From positions 62,001 to 126,000 of the forward strand of contig NZ_JYLI01000015.1 of NCBI RefSeq assembly GCF_001439785.1: DNA of 64,000 nt, in the 5' to 3' direction. The notes below the pieces were generated by a model. The model ran no database searches and was not told where the DNA came from. It saw only the letters and a list, made by a program, of their open reading frames with translations. Positions 1 through 8,843 of this stretch are shown here, piece after piece. How positions within the stretch are numbered: the stretch's first letter is position 1; every line of letters begins with the position of its first letter. This stretch comes from Pseudomonas poae. GTDB taxonomy: Bacteria > Pseudomonadota > Gammaproteobacteria > Pseudomonadales > Pseudomonadaceae. A program made the position numbers and the translations under genes.

Positions 1-502
1 AATGAAGGTGATCGACGACGAAGGTGTCGAGCTGCCGCTGGGCGAGCGTGGCGAGCTGTGCATCAAGGGCCCGCAGGTGATGAAGGGCTACTGGCAGCAA
101 CCGGCAGCCACTGCCGAAGCGCTGGACACCGAAGGCTGGTTCAAGACCGGCGATATCGCCGTGATCGACGAGGACGGTTTCATACGCATTGTCGATCGCA
201 AGAAAGACCTGATCATCGTCTCGGGTTTCAACGTGTACCCCAACGAGATCGAAGACGTGGTGATGGCGCACCCGGCCGTGGCCAATTGCGCAGTCATCGG
301 CGTGCCGGACGAGCGCACGGGGGAGGCGGTGAAGCTGTTCGTGGTGGCGCGTGCCCAGGGCGTGAGCGTTGAGGAACTGAAGGCGTACTGCAAGGCCAAC
401 TTCACCGGGTACAAGGTGCCCAAGCAGATCGTGCTGCGCGACTCGTTGCCGATGACGCCGGTAGGGAAAATCCTGCGACGGGAGCTGCGCGACATCGCCT
501 GA
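1..502 (+). CDS. fadD2: Long-chain acyl-CoA synthetase, C-terminal part (cut by window edge)
   Basis: This is the last ~166 residues of an AMP-forming fatty acyl-CoA ligase, which activates long-chain fatty acids to acyl-CoA for beta-oxidation at the inner membrane. The frame is open to the left edge, so the N-terminal ATP-binding half lies outside. Visible adenylate-forming motifs are GWFKTGDIA, the hinge RIVDRKKDLIIVSGFNVYP, and the catalytic C-terminal lysine in TPVGKILRREL. It is closely similar to the next gene; tandem fadD2-fadD1 genes are known in Pseudomonas, and by order the upstream copy should be fadD2. Family is certain; the fadD2 label is inferred from order. Confidence 0.9.
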   Translation, partial: MKVIDDEGVELPLGERGELCIKGPQVMKGYWQQPAATAEALDTEGWFKTGDIAVIDEDGFIRIVDRKKDLIIVSGFNVYPNEIEDVVMAHPAVANCAVIGVPDERTGEAVKLFVVARAQGVSVEELKAYCKANFTGYKVPKQIVLRDSLPMTPVGKILRRELRDIA

Positions 503-528
503 CCCTTGAATTGCCAGCTACTAAAAGT

Positions 529-617
529 GTGGGAGGGGGCTTGCTCCCGATGGCAGCGGTTCAGTCACTTATCCGGTGACTGATACACCGCCATCGGGAG
601 CAGGCCCCCTCCCACAT
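529..617. repeat. REPIN (two inverted REP sequences) in the 503-893 intergenic stretch
   Basis: A left arm GTGGGAGGGGGCTTGCTCCC and an inverted right arm ending in GCCCCCTCCCACA flank a spacer that itself contains GTCACT/GGTGACTGA complementarity. This is the palindromic doublet (REPIN) typical of P. fluorescens-type genomes. The rest of the gap up to 893 is AT-richer and should hold the fadD1 promoter, but no canonical -35/-10 pair is convincing and no other gene is seen. Confidence 0.85.
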
Positions 618-893
618 TTGTCTCGTGTTGCGCTGGAGAGCCTGTTCCAGAGCGCTTTGCTGGGGTATTCGACAAGCGTTTAAAGTGTGACCAGATATTG
701 TAGGACAGTCGTGATTATGACTGTGGGGCCCTCGTTTGGCTCTAGGCGGCCCTTGGCAAAGCTGCTACTCTCGGCGCGCTTTGTGACGTCTCGGCATGCT
801 TTGAAGCGCCGGATTCACCGTACAAAAGACATACACCAATAATAATCGCATCAAATGCGATGATGAATTCGCGTCGCTGAGGAGTGGGCTTCC

Positions 894-2585
894 ATGAATG
901 AAGACTTTTGGAAGGATAAGTACCCCGCCGGGATTGCTGCACAAATCAATCCAGACGAGTATCCGAATATTCAGGCGGTATTGAAGCAGTCCTGCCAGCG
1001 CTTCGCCAACAAGCCGGCTTTCAGCAACCTGGGCAAGACCCTCACCTACGGTGAGCTGTACGAATTGTCCGGCGCCTTCGCCGCCTACCTTCAGCAGCAC
1101 ACCGACCTGCAGCCCGGCGACCGCATTGCGGTGCAACTGCCCAACGTCCTGCAATACCCGGTCGCCGTGTTCGGCGCCATCCGTGCCGGGCTGATAGTGG
1201 TCAACACCAACCCGCTGTACACCGCGCGGGAAATGGAACACCAATTCAACGACTCCGGGGCCAAGGCCCTGGTGTGCCTGGCCAACATGGCCCATCTGGC
1301 GGAAAAGGTCGTGCCCAAGACCGCCATCAAGCACGTGATCGTCACCGAAGTGGCCGACCTGCTGCCGCCGCTCAAGCGTCTGCTGATCAACAGCGTCATC
1401 AAGTACGTCAAGAAAATGGTCCCGGCCTACCACCTGCCCAAGGCGATCAAGTTCAACGACGTGCTTGCCAGGGGCCATGGCCGGACCGTCAACGAAGTGA
1501 GCCCGGCCAGCGATGATGTGGCGGTGCTGCAATACACCGGCGGCACCACTGGCGTGGCCAAGGGCGCGATGCTCACCCACCGCAACCTCGTCGCCAACAT
1601 GCTGCAGTGCAAGGCGCTGATGGGCTCCAACCTAAATGAAGGCTGCGAGATCCTCATCACGCCGTTGCCGCTTTACCACATCTACGCGTTCACCTTTCAT
1701 TGCATGGCGATGATGCTGATCGGCAACCACAACATCCTGATCAGCAACCCGCGCGACTTGCCGGCGATGGTCAAGGAACTGTCGAAGTGGAAGTTCAGCG
1801 GTTTTGTCGGCCTCAACACCCTGTTCGTGGCGCTGTGCAATAACGAGGGTTTCCGCAAGCTGGACTTCTCGGCGCTCAAGGTCACCCTGTCCGGTGGCAT
1901 GGCCCTGCAACTGGCAGCGGCCGAGCGTTGGAAGGCCGTGACCGGTTGTGGCATCTGTGAAGGTTACGGCATGACCGAGACCAGCCCGGTGGCCACGGTC
2001 AACCCGATCCAGCACATCCAGATTGGCACCATCGGCATCCCGGTGCCGTCCACGGTGTGCAAGGTCATCGCCGACGACGGCACCGAACTGGCGCTGGGCG
2101 AGACCGGCGAGCTGTGCGTGAAAGGCCCGCAAGTAATGAAGGGCTACTGGCAGCGCGAGGACGCCACCGCCGAGATGCTCGACAGCGAAGGCTGGTTGAA
2201 GACCGGTGACATCGCGATCATCCAGCCTGACGGCTACCTGCGCATTGTCGACCGCAAGAAGGACATGATTCTGGTGTCCGGCTTCAACGTCTATCCCAAC
2301 GAACTGGAAGACGTGCTGGCCGGCCTGCCGGGTGTGCTGCAGTGCGCCGCCATCGGCGTACCGGACGAAAAATCCGGGGAAATCATCAAGCTGTTCATCG
2401 TGGTCAAGCCAGGCGCAACCCTGACCAAGGATCAGGTGATGGAGCACATGCGCGCCAACGTCACCGCCTACAAAGTGCCCAAGGCGGTGGAGTTCCGCGA
2501 TGTGTTGCCCACCACCAATGTAGGCAAGATCCTGCGGCGTGAATTGCGCGATGAAGAACTGAAGAAGCTGGGCCTGAAAAAGTAA
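894..2585 (+). CDS. fadD1: Long-chain-fatty-acid--CoA ligase
   Basis: A full-length 563-residue AMP-forming acyl-CoA synthetase that converts fatty acid, ATP and CoA to acyl-CoA, AMP and PPi, feeding beta-oxidation. The P-loop motif YTGGTTGVAKGA is at about residues 206-217, the A5 motif GYGMTET at about 358-364, the hinge GWLKTGDIA and RIVDRKKDMILVSGFNVYP around 435-465, and the catalytic lysine in TNVGKILRREL near the C-terminus. The start is preceded by a GAGG-type Shine-Dalgarno. It follows a close paralogue and is followed by a strong terminator, so it can be an independent unit. The fadD1 label rests on gene order in Pseudomonas, including the small conserved gene next to it. Confidence 0.93.
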   Translation: MNEDFWKDKYPAGIAAQINPDEYPNIQAVLKQSCQRFANKPAFSNLGKTLTYGELYELSGAFAAYLQQHTDLQPGDRIAVQLPNVLQYPVAVFGAIRAGLIVVNTNPLYTAREMEHQFNDSGAKALVCLANMAHLAEKVVPKTAIKHVIVTEVADLLPPLKRLLINSVIKYVKKMVPAYHLPKAIKFNDVLARGHGRTVNEVSPASDDVAVLQYTGGTTGVAKGAMLTHRNLVANMLQCKALMGSNLNEGCEILITPLPLYHIYAFTFHCMAMMLIGNHNILISNPRDLPAMVKELSKWKFSGFVGLNTLFVALCNNEGFRKLDFSALKVTLSGGMALQLAAAERWKAVTGCGICEGYGMTETSPVATVNPIQHIQIGTIGIPVPSTVCKVIADDGTELALGETGELCVKGPQVMKGYWQREDATAEMLDSEGWLKTGDIAIIQPDGYLRIVDRKKDMILVSGFNVYPNELEDVLAGLPGVLQCAAIGVPDEKSGEIIKLFIVVKPGATLTKDQVMEHMRANVTAYKVPKAVEFRDVLPTTNVGKILRRELRDEELKKLGLKK

Positions 2586-2591
2586 CTCAAT

Positions 2592-2619
2592 AAAAAACCC
2601 CGCCAATGCGGGGTTTTTT
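2592..2619. terminator. Bidirectional intrinsic terminator between fadD1 and the convergent gene
   Basis: A GC stem AACCCCGC / GCGGGGTT with a short AAT loop is flanked by an A-run on the left and a T-run on the right, so it can stop transcription from fadD1 on the plus strand and from the small gene on the minus strand. Confidence 0.9.
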
Positions 2620-2635
2620 ATGGCCTGCACATTTT

Positions 2636-3013
2636 TTACAGGGCGAATTGCGCGAAGCTGATCCCAGCACCCGCCGGGCGCACATCCTTGAGGTACGAAT
2701 CCTTGTCCGCACTCAACTCCAGGGTGATCTCGGGCTTGCGCTTGCCCGCATTGCGCACCACCAGCCCTTCGAGGTTCTCACGCAGGAACAGCGTGGGCAC
2801 CTTCAGGTGCAGCAACTGGTCGGTCTCGGCGTTGTGCATCAACAAGTGGATCCACTCGTACTGGCCCACGCCAATGCGCACCAGCGGCAGGTCGAACCAC
2901 CAGATGTTGCGCTTGCGGTCCAGGTCGGTGAAGTGGCAGTTGTTGACGCCGAGTACGGCGCCGCCCAAGGCCTGGTTTCTGCGGGCGATGGCCTGTGTCT
3001 TATCGAGTTTCAT
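2636..3013 (-). CDS. Small conserved Pseudomonas protein of unknown function
   Basis: A 125-residue protein starting MKLDKTQAIARRNQ; this start is chosen over an upstream one because AGGAAG lies just before it. There is no signal peptide or membrane segment. A segment of mixed polarity (residues about 35-75, including HFTDLDRKRNIWWFDLP and YEWIHLLMH) suggests a small globular beta-rich fold. It sits beside the fadD tandem, as a small conserved gene does in P. aeruginosa. I do not recognise a function. Confidence 0.75.
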   Translation of the reverse strand: MKLDKTQAIARRNQALGGAVLGVNNCHFTDLDRKRNIWWFDLPLVRIGVGQYEWIHLLMHNAETDQLLHLKVPTLFLRENLEGLVVRNAGKRKPEITLELSADKDSYLKDVRPAGAGISFAQFAL

Positions 3014-3213
3014 AAACTTCCTACGGGATCTGTTATTCAGCATTTGAGCCTGAATCTGCCCGGCATTCTCGTGGGTTGGCTGCAAAACATAAAGCCAAAC
3101 CTTTATAGGGCGATCAAATGCCGGCTGAAAATAATTGAAACTCTACGGAACGGCCCCGGGTCAATCTTTACGTCGTCATTAAAAACCATTTGATTGTTAT
3201 CAGGAGTAATACC

Positions 3214-3405
3214 ATGGGCAGCACTTCCGATAAGGTAAAAGGCATGGCTAACGAAGCCGTCGGCAACGTCAAGCAAGGCGTCGGCAAAGCCACGGATAAC
3301 GACAAACTGCGTGCTGAAGGCAAGGCTCAGGAACTGAAGGGTGAAGCCCAGCAAGCGGTTGGCAAAACCAAGGACGCGGTCAAGAATACCGTCGACAAAG
3401 CCTGA
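3214..3405 (+). CDS. CsbD family stress-response protein
   Basis: A 63-residue, highly charged hydrophilic protein made of repeated Lys/Glu/Gly/Ala-rich segments (SDKVKGMANEAVGNVKQG, AEGKAQELKGEAQQAVGKTK), the hallmark of the CsbD family. Members are general-stress proteins of unknown biochemical role, predicted to be natively flexible. The start ATGGGC is chosen because CAGGAG lies eight bases upstream. It is a monocistronic unit followed by an intrinsic terminator. Confidence 0.92.
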   Translation: MGSTSDKVKGMANEAVGNVKQGVGKATDNDKLRAEGKAQELKGEAQQAVGKTKDAVKNTVDKA

Positions 3406-3430
3406 CCCGGCATTGCGTTTGCGCAGACCT

Positions 3431-3454
3431 GCGGCCATCCACGGATGGCCGTTT
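3431..3454 (+). terminator. Intrinsic terminator of the CsbD-like gene
   Basis: A perfect 8-bp stem GGCCATCC / GGATGGCC with a two-base loop is followed by GTTTTT, 25 bases after the stop codon. Confidence 0.85.
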
Positions 3455-3579
3455 TTGTGTCAGCTGTTGCAACTAAACTTTGGAAATTGTTTCAAAGTCG
3501 CCAAATGGGCTACTTTGATGTAGAAAACGGCCCCTGAGTCGCCCATGAATATGACCTTATTGCGGCGAAAGGAGACGCT

Positions 3580-4536
3580 ATGATCTTTCCGGTACTACAA
3601 GGCCTCAAGCTGCATAAGGTGCTGATGCGCACCGTCACCGAGTTCATCGATGATGAGATGCCCACCTACGCCTCGGCACTGGCCTATCAGATGCTGTTTT
3701 CGCTGTTTCCCTTCCTGCTGTTCCTCATTGCCCTGATCGGTTTCCTGCACCTGCCGGACTTCTTCAGCTGGTTGCGCCTGCAATCCGAGCTGGTGTTGCC
3801 GCCTCAGGCGCTGGAACAGGTCAACCCGGTGATCGACCAGTTGCAGCAATCCAAGGGCGGGCTGCTTTCGGTCGGTATCGTCATCGCGCTGTGGACGGCC
3901 TCGGCCGGCGTGCGTTTGATGATGAGTGCGATGAATGCCGCCTACGACGTGGTGGAAGGCCGGCCGATCTGGAAGCGTTTCCCGCTGTCGATTTTCTACA
4001 CCATCGGCATCGCCGGCATGCTGCTGGCGGCCGCGGCACTGATGGTGCTGGGCCCGCAAGTGATGGAGTGGCTGGCGGGGCAGATCGGCATGCAGGAATT
4101 CGTCGTTACGCTGTGGACCATCGTGCGCTGGCCATTGATCGTCATCCTGCTGATGTTTGCCGTGGCCCTCATGTATTACGTGATGCCGGACGTGGAACAG
4201 AAGTTTCGCTTCATCACCCCGGGCTCCGTGCTGGCCGTGGTGGTGTGGATCGTCGCGTCCCTGGGCTTTGGTTACTACGTTAAAACCTTCGCCGACTACA
4301 ACGCCATGTATGGCAGTATCGGTGCGATCATCGTGCTGCTTCTGTATTTCTATATTTCTGCCGCCGTGCTGCTGCTCGGTGCGGAGATGAACGCCGTGAT
4401 CGAACACATGTCTGCCGAGGGCAAGGACGCGGGCGCAAAGGAGTTTGATGAGCCCGGCCACACTGATGAGAAACAGCATGTCTCAGGCTTAGGCCGAGAC
4501 CATTCCAAGCCCACTCCCGTAGAGCCTGATCGATGA
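3580..4536 (+). CDS. YihY/BrkB family inner-membrane protein
   Basis: A 318-residue membrane protein of the YihY/virulence-factor BrkB family. The family N-terminal signature is visible (ALAYQMLFSLFPFLLFLIAL at about 29-48), followed by roughly six hydrophobic segments and the family GFGYYVKTFADYNAMYGSIG stretch near residues 225-245. The C-terminal ~40 residues are hydrophilic and charged. The biochemical function of the family is not settled. AAAGGAGA precedes the start, and the stop overlaps the next start (ATGA), so it is probably translationally coupled to the peptide deformylase. Confidence 0.9.
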   Translation: MIFPVLQGLKLHKVLMRTVTEFIDDEMPTYASALAYQMLFSLFPFLLFLIALIGFLHLPDFFSWLRLQSELVLPPQALEQVNPVIDQLQQSKGGLLSVGIVIALWTASAGVRLMMSAMNAAYDVVEGRPIWKRFPLSIFYTIGIAGMLLAAAALMVLGPQVMEWLAGQIGMQEFVVTLWTIVRWPLIVILLMFAVALMYYVMPDVEQKFRFITPGSVLAVVVWIVASLGFGYYVKTFADYNAMYGSIGAIIVLLLYFYISAAVLLLGAEMNAVIEHMSAEGKDAGAKEFDEPGHTDEKQHVSGLGRDHSKPTPVEPDR

Positions 4537-5072
4537 TCCGTGACATCCTGAAAATGGGCGACGAGCGCCTGCTGCGCATCGCCGCGCCCGTACCGCCGGA
4601 AATGTTCGACAGCCCCGAGCTGTGGCAATTGATCGATGACATGTTCCAGACCATGGAACACGTCGGCGGTGTCGGCCTGGCCGCGCCGCAGATAGGCGTC
4701 GACCTGCAACTGGTGATCTTCGGTTTCGAGGCCAGCGAACGCTACCCGGACGCACCGCCGGTGCCGCAGACCATCCTGATCAACCCGCTCATCACGCCAC
4801 TCAGCCCGGTGGTGGAAGAGGACTACGAAGGCTGCCTGTCGGTGCCCGGCCTGCGCGGGGCGGTCAACCGTTACCAGCAGATTCGCTACGAGGGTTTCGA
4901 CCCCAAGGGCGAACCGATTGTGCGTTTTGCCGACGGCTTCCATGCGCGGGTGGTGCAGCATGAGTGCGATCACCTGATTGGCCGGCTGTACCCATCGCGC
5001 ATTACCGACTTCAGCAAATTCGGGTTTACCGATGTGCTGTTCCCTGCGCTGGATCCGGCGGTAGAAGAATAG
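4533..5072 (+). CDS. def: Peptide deformylase
   Basis: A 179-residue Fe/Zn peptide deformylase, which removes the N-formyl group from nascent proteins. All three family motifs are intact: GVGLAAPQIG (about 46-55), EGCLSVP (about 91-97, metal-binding Cys) and QHECDHLIG (about 132-140, two His ligands and catalytic Glu). It overlaps the upstream YihY-like gene by four bases. Its neighbours are not fmt or sun, so it is probably a second deformylase rather than the essential def-fmt copy; that is inference from context. Confidence 0.95.
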   Translation: MIRDILKMGDERLLRIAAPVPPEMFDSPELWQLIDDMFQTMEHVGGVGLAAPQIGVDLQLVIFGFEASERYPDAPPVPQTILINPLITPLSPVVEEDYEGCLSVPGLRGAVNRYQQIRYEGFDPKGEPIVRFADGFHARVVQHECDHLIGRLYPSRITDFSKFGFTDVLFPALDPAVEE

Positions 5073-5099
5073 CCCTCTGACAACACACCGCTTGAAACG

Positions 5100-5126
5100 A
5101 TGGGAGGGGGCTTGCTCCCTGCCACA
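5100..5126. repeat. Solitary REP sequence
   Basis: One GTGGGAGGGGGCTTGCTCCC-type arm (here ATGGGAGGGGGCTTGCTCCC) without a recognisable inverted partner, lying between the convergent def and GNAT genes. Confidence 0.75.
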
Positions 5127-5138
5127 TAGGCCTGCATT

Positions 5139-5564
5139 TCAAATTTCCAAGCCCATCGCGATCAGCGGCTTGTTGCGTTTATAGCGCACCAGCCGCTCGC
5201 TGAGTGACTGCGGCAAGTGCGTTTCCTGCGTGAAGCCCATCCGTTCATACAAGCCTTGCAGGTCCGGGTGGCAAAACAGCCAAACGGTGCCCTCAACCTG
5301 TTGCACTCCACAGGACACCAACCGCGCCGCCAATCCTTGCCCACGATAGGCCGGGTCGACGAACAGCCCCGTCAGCCACTGCCCGCCCAGTACCGGTGTC
5401 AAACACAGCCCGGCCACGATCTCGGCGTCACGCGCCACCCACAAACGACCGCCCTTGAGTGCTTTCATCGAGGAACCGTGGGCGCGGTAAAACTTGTTCA
5501 GCAGCGGCCAGAGCGGCTCGCTCAGCAATTGGATGGATAATTCGGGCATGGTGTTCAGGTGCAT
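5139..5564 (-). CDS. GNAT family N-acetyltransferase
   Basis: A 141-residue single-domain GNAT acetyltransferase. The acetyl-CoA pyrophosphate-binding loop is recognisable as FVDPAYRGQGLAARLV (about 74-89), preceded by the usual beta-strand with LCLTPVLGGQWLTGL and followed by a YERMGF motif typical of motif B. The substrate is unknown. A second in-frame Met five codons in is an alternative start; neither has a strong Shine-Dalgarno. It is convergent with def and isolated. Confidence 0.85.
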   Translation of the reverse strand: MHLNTMPELSIQLLSEPLWPLLNKFYRAHGSSMKALKGGRLWVARDAEIVAGLCLTPVLGGQWLTGLFVDPAYRGQGLAARLVSCGVQQVEGTVWLFCHPDLQGLYERMGFTQETHLPQSLSERLVRYKRNKPLIAMGLEI

Positions 5565-5720
5565 GTGACCAGGGGGCGAGGATTATAAGCACGCTTGGTG
5601 ACTGATTAATCAGCCGGGGCTTATATATTCTTTTTTATCATATATCGGTTAGTTTTAAATATTATTAAAGAATAAGCCTGCTTGTTAGGATCGCTTCAAC
5701 GGATCATCAAGAGGCTACCC

Positions 5721-6662
5721 ATGAAACCACTCAAATACCTGCTGGCGGGCTCGTTGCTGGCGCTGACGTTGCTGGCCCGGACGGCGCTGGCTGGCGAACC
5801 CGAGACCTTGCGTGTCGGCTATCAAAAAGGCTCGGTGAGCATGGTGCTGGCCCGCGAGCACAGGCTTTTTGAGGCGGCGCTGCCGGGCACCCAGGTGCAA
5901 TGGGTCGAATTCCTCGGTGGCCCGCCACTGATGGAAGCGCTCAATGCCGGCAGCCTGGATATTGGCAATATCGGCGACATCCCGCCGATCTTCGCCCAGG
6001 CCGCCGGCATCGACCTGCAATACATCGCGGTCGAGCCCAATGACGGCAAGACCGAAGCGATTCTGGTGCCCAAGGCCAGCACGCTGCACAGCGTGGCCGA
6101 GCTCAAGGGCAAGCGCGTTGCATTGCTCAAGGGCTCCAGTGCCCACAACCTGTTCCTCAAGAGTATCTTGCGGGCCGGGTTGCAATGGCAGGACGTGAAC
6201 GTTGTGTACCTGTCGCCGTCAGACGGACGTGCGGCGTTTGAACAAGGCAAGGTGGATGCCTGGGTGGTGTGGGACCCGTACTACTCGGCCGCCGTGGTCG
6301 ACGGTTCTGCCCGAGTACTGGGCGACGGGCAGGGGCTCAACCCGGCGGGCAGTTTCTTCGTGGTCAGCAGCCGGTTCGCCAAACAGCACCCGCACGCCAT
6401 TGCCACGATCATTCAGACGCTGGGTAAAGCGCAGCGCCTGTCCCTGGACCAGCCCCAGGAGAGTATCGCGCTGATGGCCAAGACTCTGGGCCTGCCGCCT
6501 GCCGTGGTGAAAAGTTACTTCGAACACCGCTCACCCACGCCGATCCGTGCGCTGACAGCCGCCGACATTGCCACTCAGCAAGGCACTGCCGATCTGTTTT
6601 TCGCCAACCGACTGATTCCGAAAAAGGTCGACGTTCAGCAGGCAGTCTTCAAAGCGCCCTGA
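5721..6662 (+). CDS. Aliphatic sulfonate/taurine-type ABC transporter substrate-binding protein
   Basis: A 313-residue periplasmic binding protein of the SsuA/TauA/NMT1 type. The N-terminus (MKPLKYLL..., cleavage expected after TALA at about residue 24) is a signal peptide. Diagnostic segments are LRVGYQKGS, the GGPPLMEALNAGSLDIGNIGD motif and WDPYYSAA in the ligand-binding cleft. The start is chosen because AAGAGG precedes it and the longer frame adds residues before the signal peptide. The 150 bases upstream are very AT-rich, suitable for a promoter. No permease or ATPase gene is adjacent, so it must use a transporter encoded elsewhere. Confidence 0.9.
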   Translation: MKPLKYLLAGSLLALTLLARTALAGEPETLRVGYQKGSVSMVLAREHRLFEAALPGTQVQWVEFLGGPPLMEALNAGSLDIGNIGDIPPIFAQAAGIDLQYIAVEPNDGKTEAILVPKASTLHSVAELKGKRVALLKGSSAHNLFLKSILRAGLQWQDVNVVYLSPSDGRAAFEQGKVDAWVVWDPYYSAAVVDGSARVLGDGQGLNPAGSFFVVSSRFAKQHPHAIATIIQTLGKAQRLSLDQPQESIALMAKTLGLPPAVVKSYFEHRSPTPIRALTAADIATQQGTADLFFANRLIPKKVDVQQAVFKAP

Positions 6663-6762
6663 GAGCTCCTCCCGGCACTGTCGCCTTGCATAGCGCCGCG
6701 CCGTGGCTATGCTCATGCGAATGGAATGCGCGCTCAGCGCCGGGCATCAGGGAGATCCGACC

Positions 6763-8082
6763 ATGTTCAGCCTCCATCACAAAGCCGACCTGCTCGAGAT
6801 CCAGCGTTTCTCCTGCGCCCTCACCGAATCCAACGCCAAACTCGCCGCTATCGGTCGCTCCATGGCCATGATCGAGTTCGATCCTGCGGGGGTGATCCTC
6901 GATGCCAATGACAACTTCTGCAAAGTCATGGGCTACAGCGTGGAAGATATTCGCGGCCAGCATCACCGGCTGTTCTGCGAGGAGGCCTACACCCACACCG
7001 AGGCCTATGCCACGCTCTGGCGCGACCTGGCGCGGGGCGAATCCATCAGCGGCACCTTCATGCGCCTGAACAAACGCGGCGAGGAGGTTTGGCTGGAGGC
7101 CAGCTACATGCCGGTGCTGGACGAGGAGCAGCGGGTGCTCAGCGTGATCAAAGTGGCGTCGGATATTTCCGCGCGAGTCCACCACGAACACGAAAACCAG
7201 AGCCTGATCGATGCGATTGGCCGCTCCATGGCGGTAATCGAGTTCACGCCCCAAGGGCAGATCCTCAACGCCAATGCGAACTTCCTGCGAACGGTGCAGT
7301 ACTCGCTGGATGAAATCGTCGGCCAGCACCACAGCCTGTTTTGTCACCGCGAGGAGGTCGAGTCGCCGGCCTACAAGGCGTTCTGGGCTTCGCTCAACCG
7401 TGGCGAATATCACTCGCACCGTTTTGAGCGCAAAAACAAGTACGGCAAGACGCTGTTTCTGGAGGCCTCCTATAACCCGATCTTCGACACCAGCGGCCGG
7501 CTGTACAAAGTGGTGAAATTCGCCAGCGATATTACCGACCAGGTCACCAGCCTGCGCACCGCTGCCGATTCGGCTCACGCCACCTCGGTGCAAAACGACG
7601 TCTGCGCGCGCAAGGGCTCGCAGGTGGTGCAGCAAACGGTGCAGATCATCGAAGACATTTCCCACGACCTGAACCAGGCCGCCGTGAGCATCGACGCGGT
7701 GAACAAGCAGTCGGAGATCATCGGCACCATCGTGCAGACCATCCGCAGCATCGCCGAGCAAACCAACATGCTGGCGCTCAACGCTGCCATCGAGGCCGCC
7801 CGCGCCGGTGAGCATGGACGCGGTTTTGCGGTGGTGGCCGACGAAGTGCGCAGCCTCGCCGCGCGCACCAGCCAGGCGACGCTGGAAATTGTCGAGGTGG
7901 TGCGCAAGAACCACGACCTGTCGGCGAGCGCGGTATCGAGCATGCAGTCGAGCTTGAGCCGCACGGGGCTCGGGGTGGAACTGGCCAACGAAGCGGGGCA
8001 GGTGATCCTGGAAATCCAGGAAGGCTCACGGCATGTGGTGGACGCAATCAGTCAGTTCAACTCGACGTTGCAACTGCAGTAA
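6763..8082 (+). CDS. Soluble PAS-PAS methyl-accepting chemotaxis transducer, BdlA-like
   Basis: A 439-residue cytoplasmic MCP-type transducer with no membrane segment. Two PAS/PAC units are visible (about 30-145 and 150-265; paired motifs WLEASYMPVLDE and FLEASYNPIFDT, each closing with KxASDI), followed by the MCP signalling hairpin whose tip AEQTNMLALNAAIEAARAGE is near residue 331 and continues GRGFAVVADEVRSLA. The domain order matches BdlA, the P. aeruginosa biofilm-dispersion protein, and Aer-type energy sensors. The start is chosen for GGGAG upstream and because it gives the same length, 439, as the second paralogue in this window. Ligand unknown; a haem or redox role for PAS is only inference. 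Confidence 0.9.
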   Translation: MFSLHHKADLLEIQRFSCALTESNAKLAAIGRSMAMIEFDPAGVILDANDNFCKVMGYSVEDIRGQHHRLFCEEAYTHTEAYATLWRDLARGESISGTFMRLNKRGEEVWLEASYMPVLDEEQRVLSVIKVASDISARVHHEHENQSLIDAIGRSMAVIEFTPQGQILNANANFLRTVQYSLDEIVGQHHSLFCHREEVESPAYKAFWASLNRGEYHSHRFERKNKYGKTLFLEASYNPIFDTSGRLYKVVKFASDITDQVTSLRTAADSAHATSVQNDVCARKGSQVVQQTVQIIEDISHDLNQAAVSIDAVNKQSEIIGTIVQTIRSIAEQTNMLALNAAIEAARAGEHGRGFAVVADEVRSLAARTSQATLEIVEVVRKNHDLSASAVSSMQSSLSRTGLGVELANEAGQVILEIQEGSRHVVDAISQFNSTLQLQ

Positions 8083-8138
8083 CTCACTCACACATGAAAA
8101 CCTGTGTGAACGGCGATCCTGTGTGAAACAGACTCCAA

Positions 8139-8227
8139 TGTGGGAGGGGGCTGCTCCCGGTAGCGGTGTGTCAGTCACCGATCAATTGACTGACACACTG
8201 CAATCGGCAGCAAGCCCCCTCCCACAG
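8139..8227. repeat. REPIN
   Basis: Inverted REP arms TGTGGGAGGGGGCTGCTCCC and AGCAAGCCCCCTCCCACA enclose a spacer with TCAGTCA/TGACTGA complementarity. The left arm lacks one T of the consensus. It lies between the transducer gene and the convergent hypothetical gene. Confidence 0.85.
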
Positions 8228-8248
8228 TTGAATCGCGTCAAGGCCTGG

Positions 8249-8710
8249 TTAGATGGCCGCCAGCGCCTGTTGTACCGGTTCAGCCTTCGGCGCGGTCGTC
8301 GCCGCCACCTGCTGCTGTTCCTTCAACCTTGCAGCCACTTCCCTGGCAATCGCATCCTGTTTTTCCTGCGGCAGCGCCTGCGCCTGCTCCTCGGTCAAAC
8401 CCTGCTCCTTGAGTAACTGCTCACGAATGCGCTCGCCCGGGGATTTGCTCATGTACTCGGTGAGCTCCGCACGCGTGCCAGAGGCGGGCGCGGAGGCCTG
8501 AAGTTGCACGCGGGTCTTGGCGAACGCCTCGTCAATACGCCCGCTCGCCTTGTCCAGATCCTTCTGCGCGGCCGGCAGGGTCAGGGTAGGTTGTGCTGCC
8601 GCCAGCACGCCGCTGTAGAGCGTACTGGCGGCAGCATTGGCCGGGTCCATGTCGGGCCGGTTGACCTGTTGGACGTTCGATACGGCCTGGGTGTTGTTGT
8701 TAACCAGCAT
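8249..8710 (-). CDS. Hypothetical protein, Ala/Gln-rich
   Basis: A 153-residue hydrophilic protein without signal peptide or membrane helix, rich in Ala, Gln and Glu. The N-terminal part is polar and low-complexity (MLVNNNTQAVSNVQQVNRPD); the C-terminal half (about 75-140, with RIREQLLKEQGLTEEQAQAL and DAIAREVAARLKEQQQ) is predicted helical and could form a coiled coil. Codon use is like the neighbours, supporting a real gene. Its function is not recognised. Confidence 0.65.
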   Translation of the reverse strand: MLVNNNTQAVSNVQQVNRPDMDPANAAASTLYSGVLAAAQPTLTLPAAQKDLDKASGRIDEAFAKTRVQLQASAPASGTRAELTEYMSKSPGERIREQLLKEQGLTEEQAQALPQEKQDAIAREVAARLKEQQQVAATTAPKAEPVQQALAAI

Positions 8711-8843
8711 GATCGGTCACCTGCGCAAATGTTCAGTGCAAGCACTGGAGCAAATAGCGTGCCGCGTGCGCCGTGCCCGGTTTTATTGGGCCACGGGTCG
8801 CCGTCGCGGCAACCGATGGCCAGTCGACGGCCAACCCTTGCCG

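Noticed and set aside
2606..3193. 195-codon plus-strand frame opposite the small conserved gene
   Set aside because: Begins within the terminator and has no credible start; the minus-strand gene has a Shine-Dalgarno and protein-like composition.
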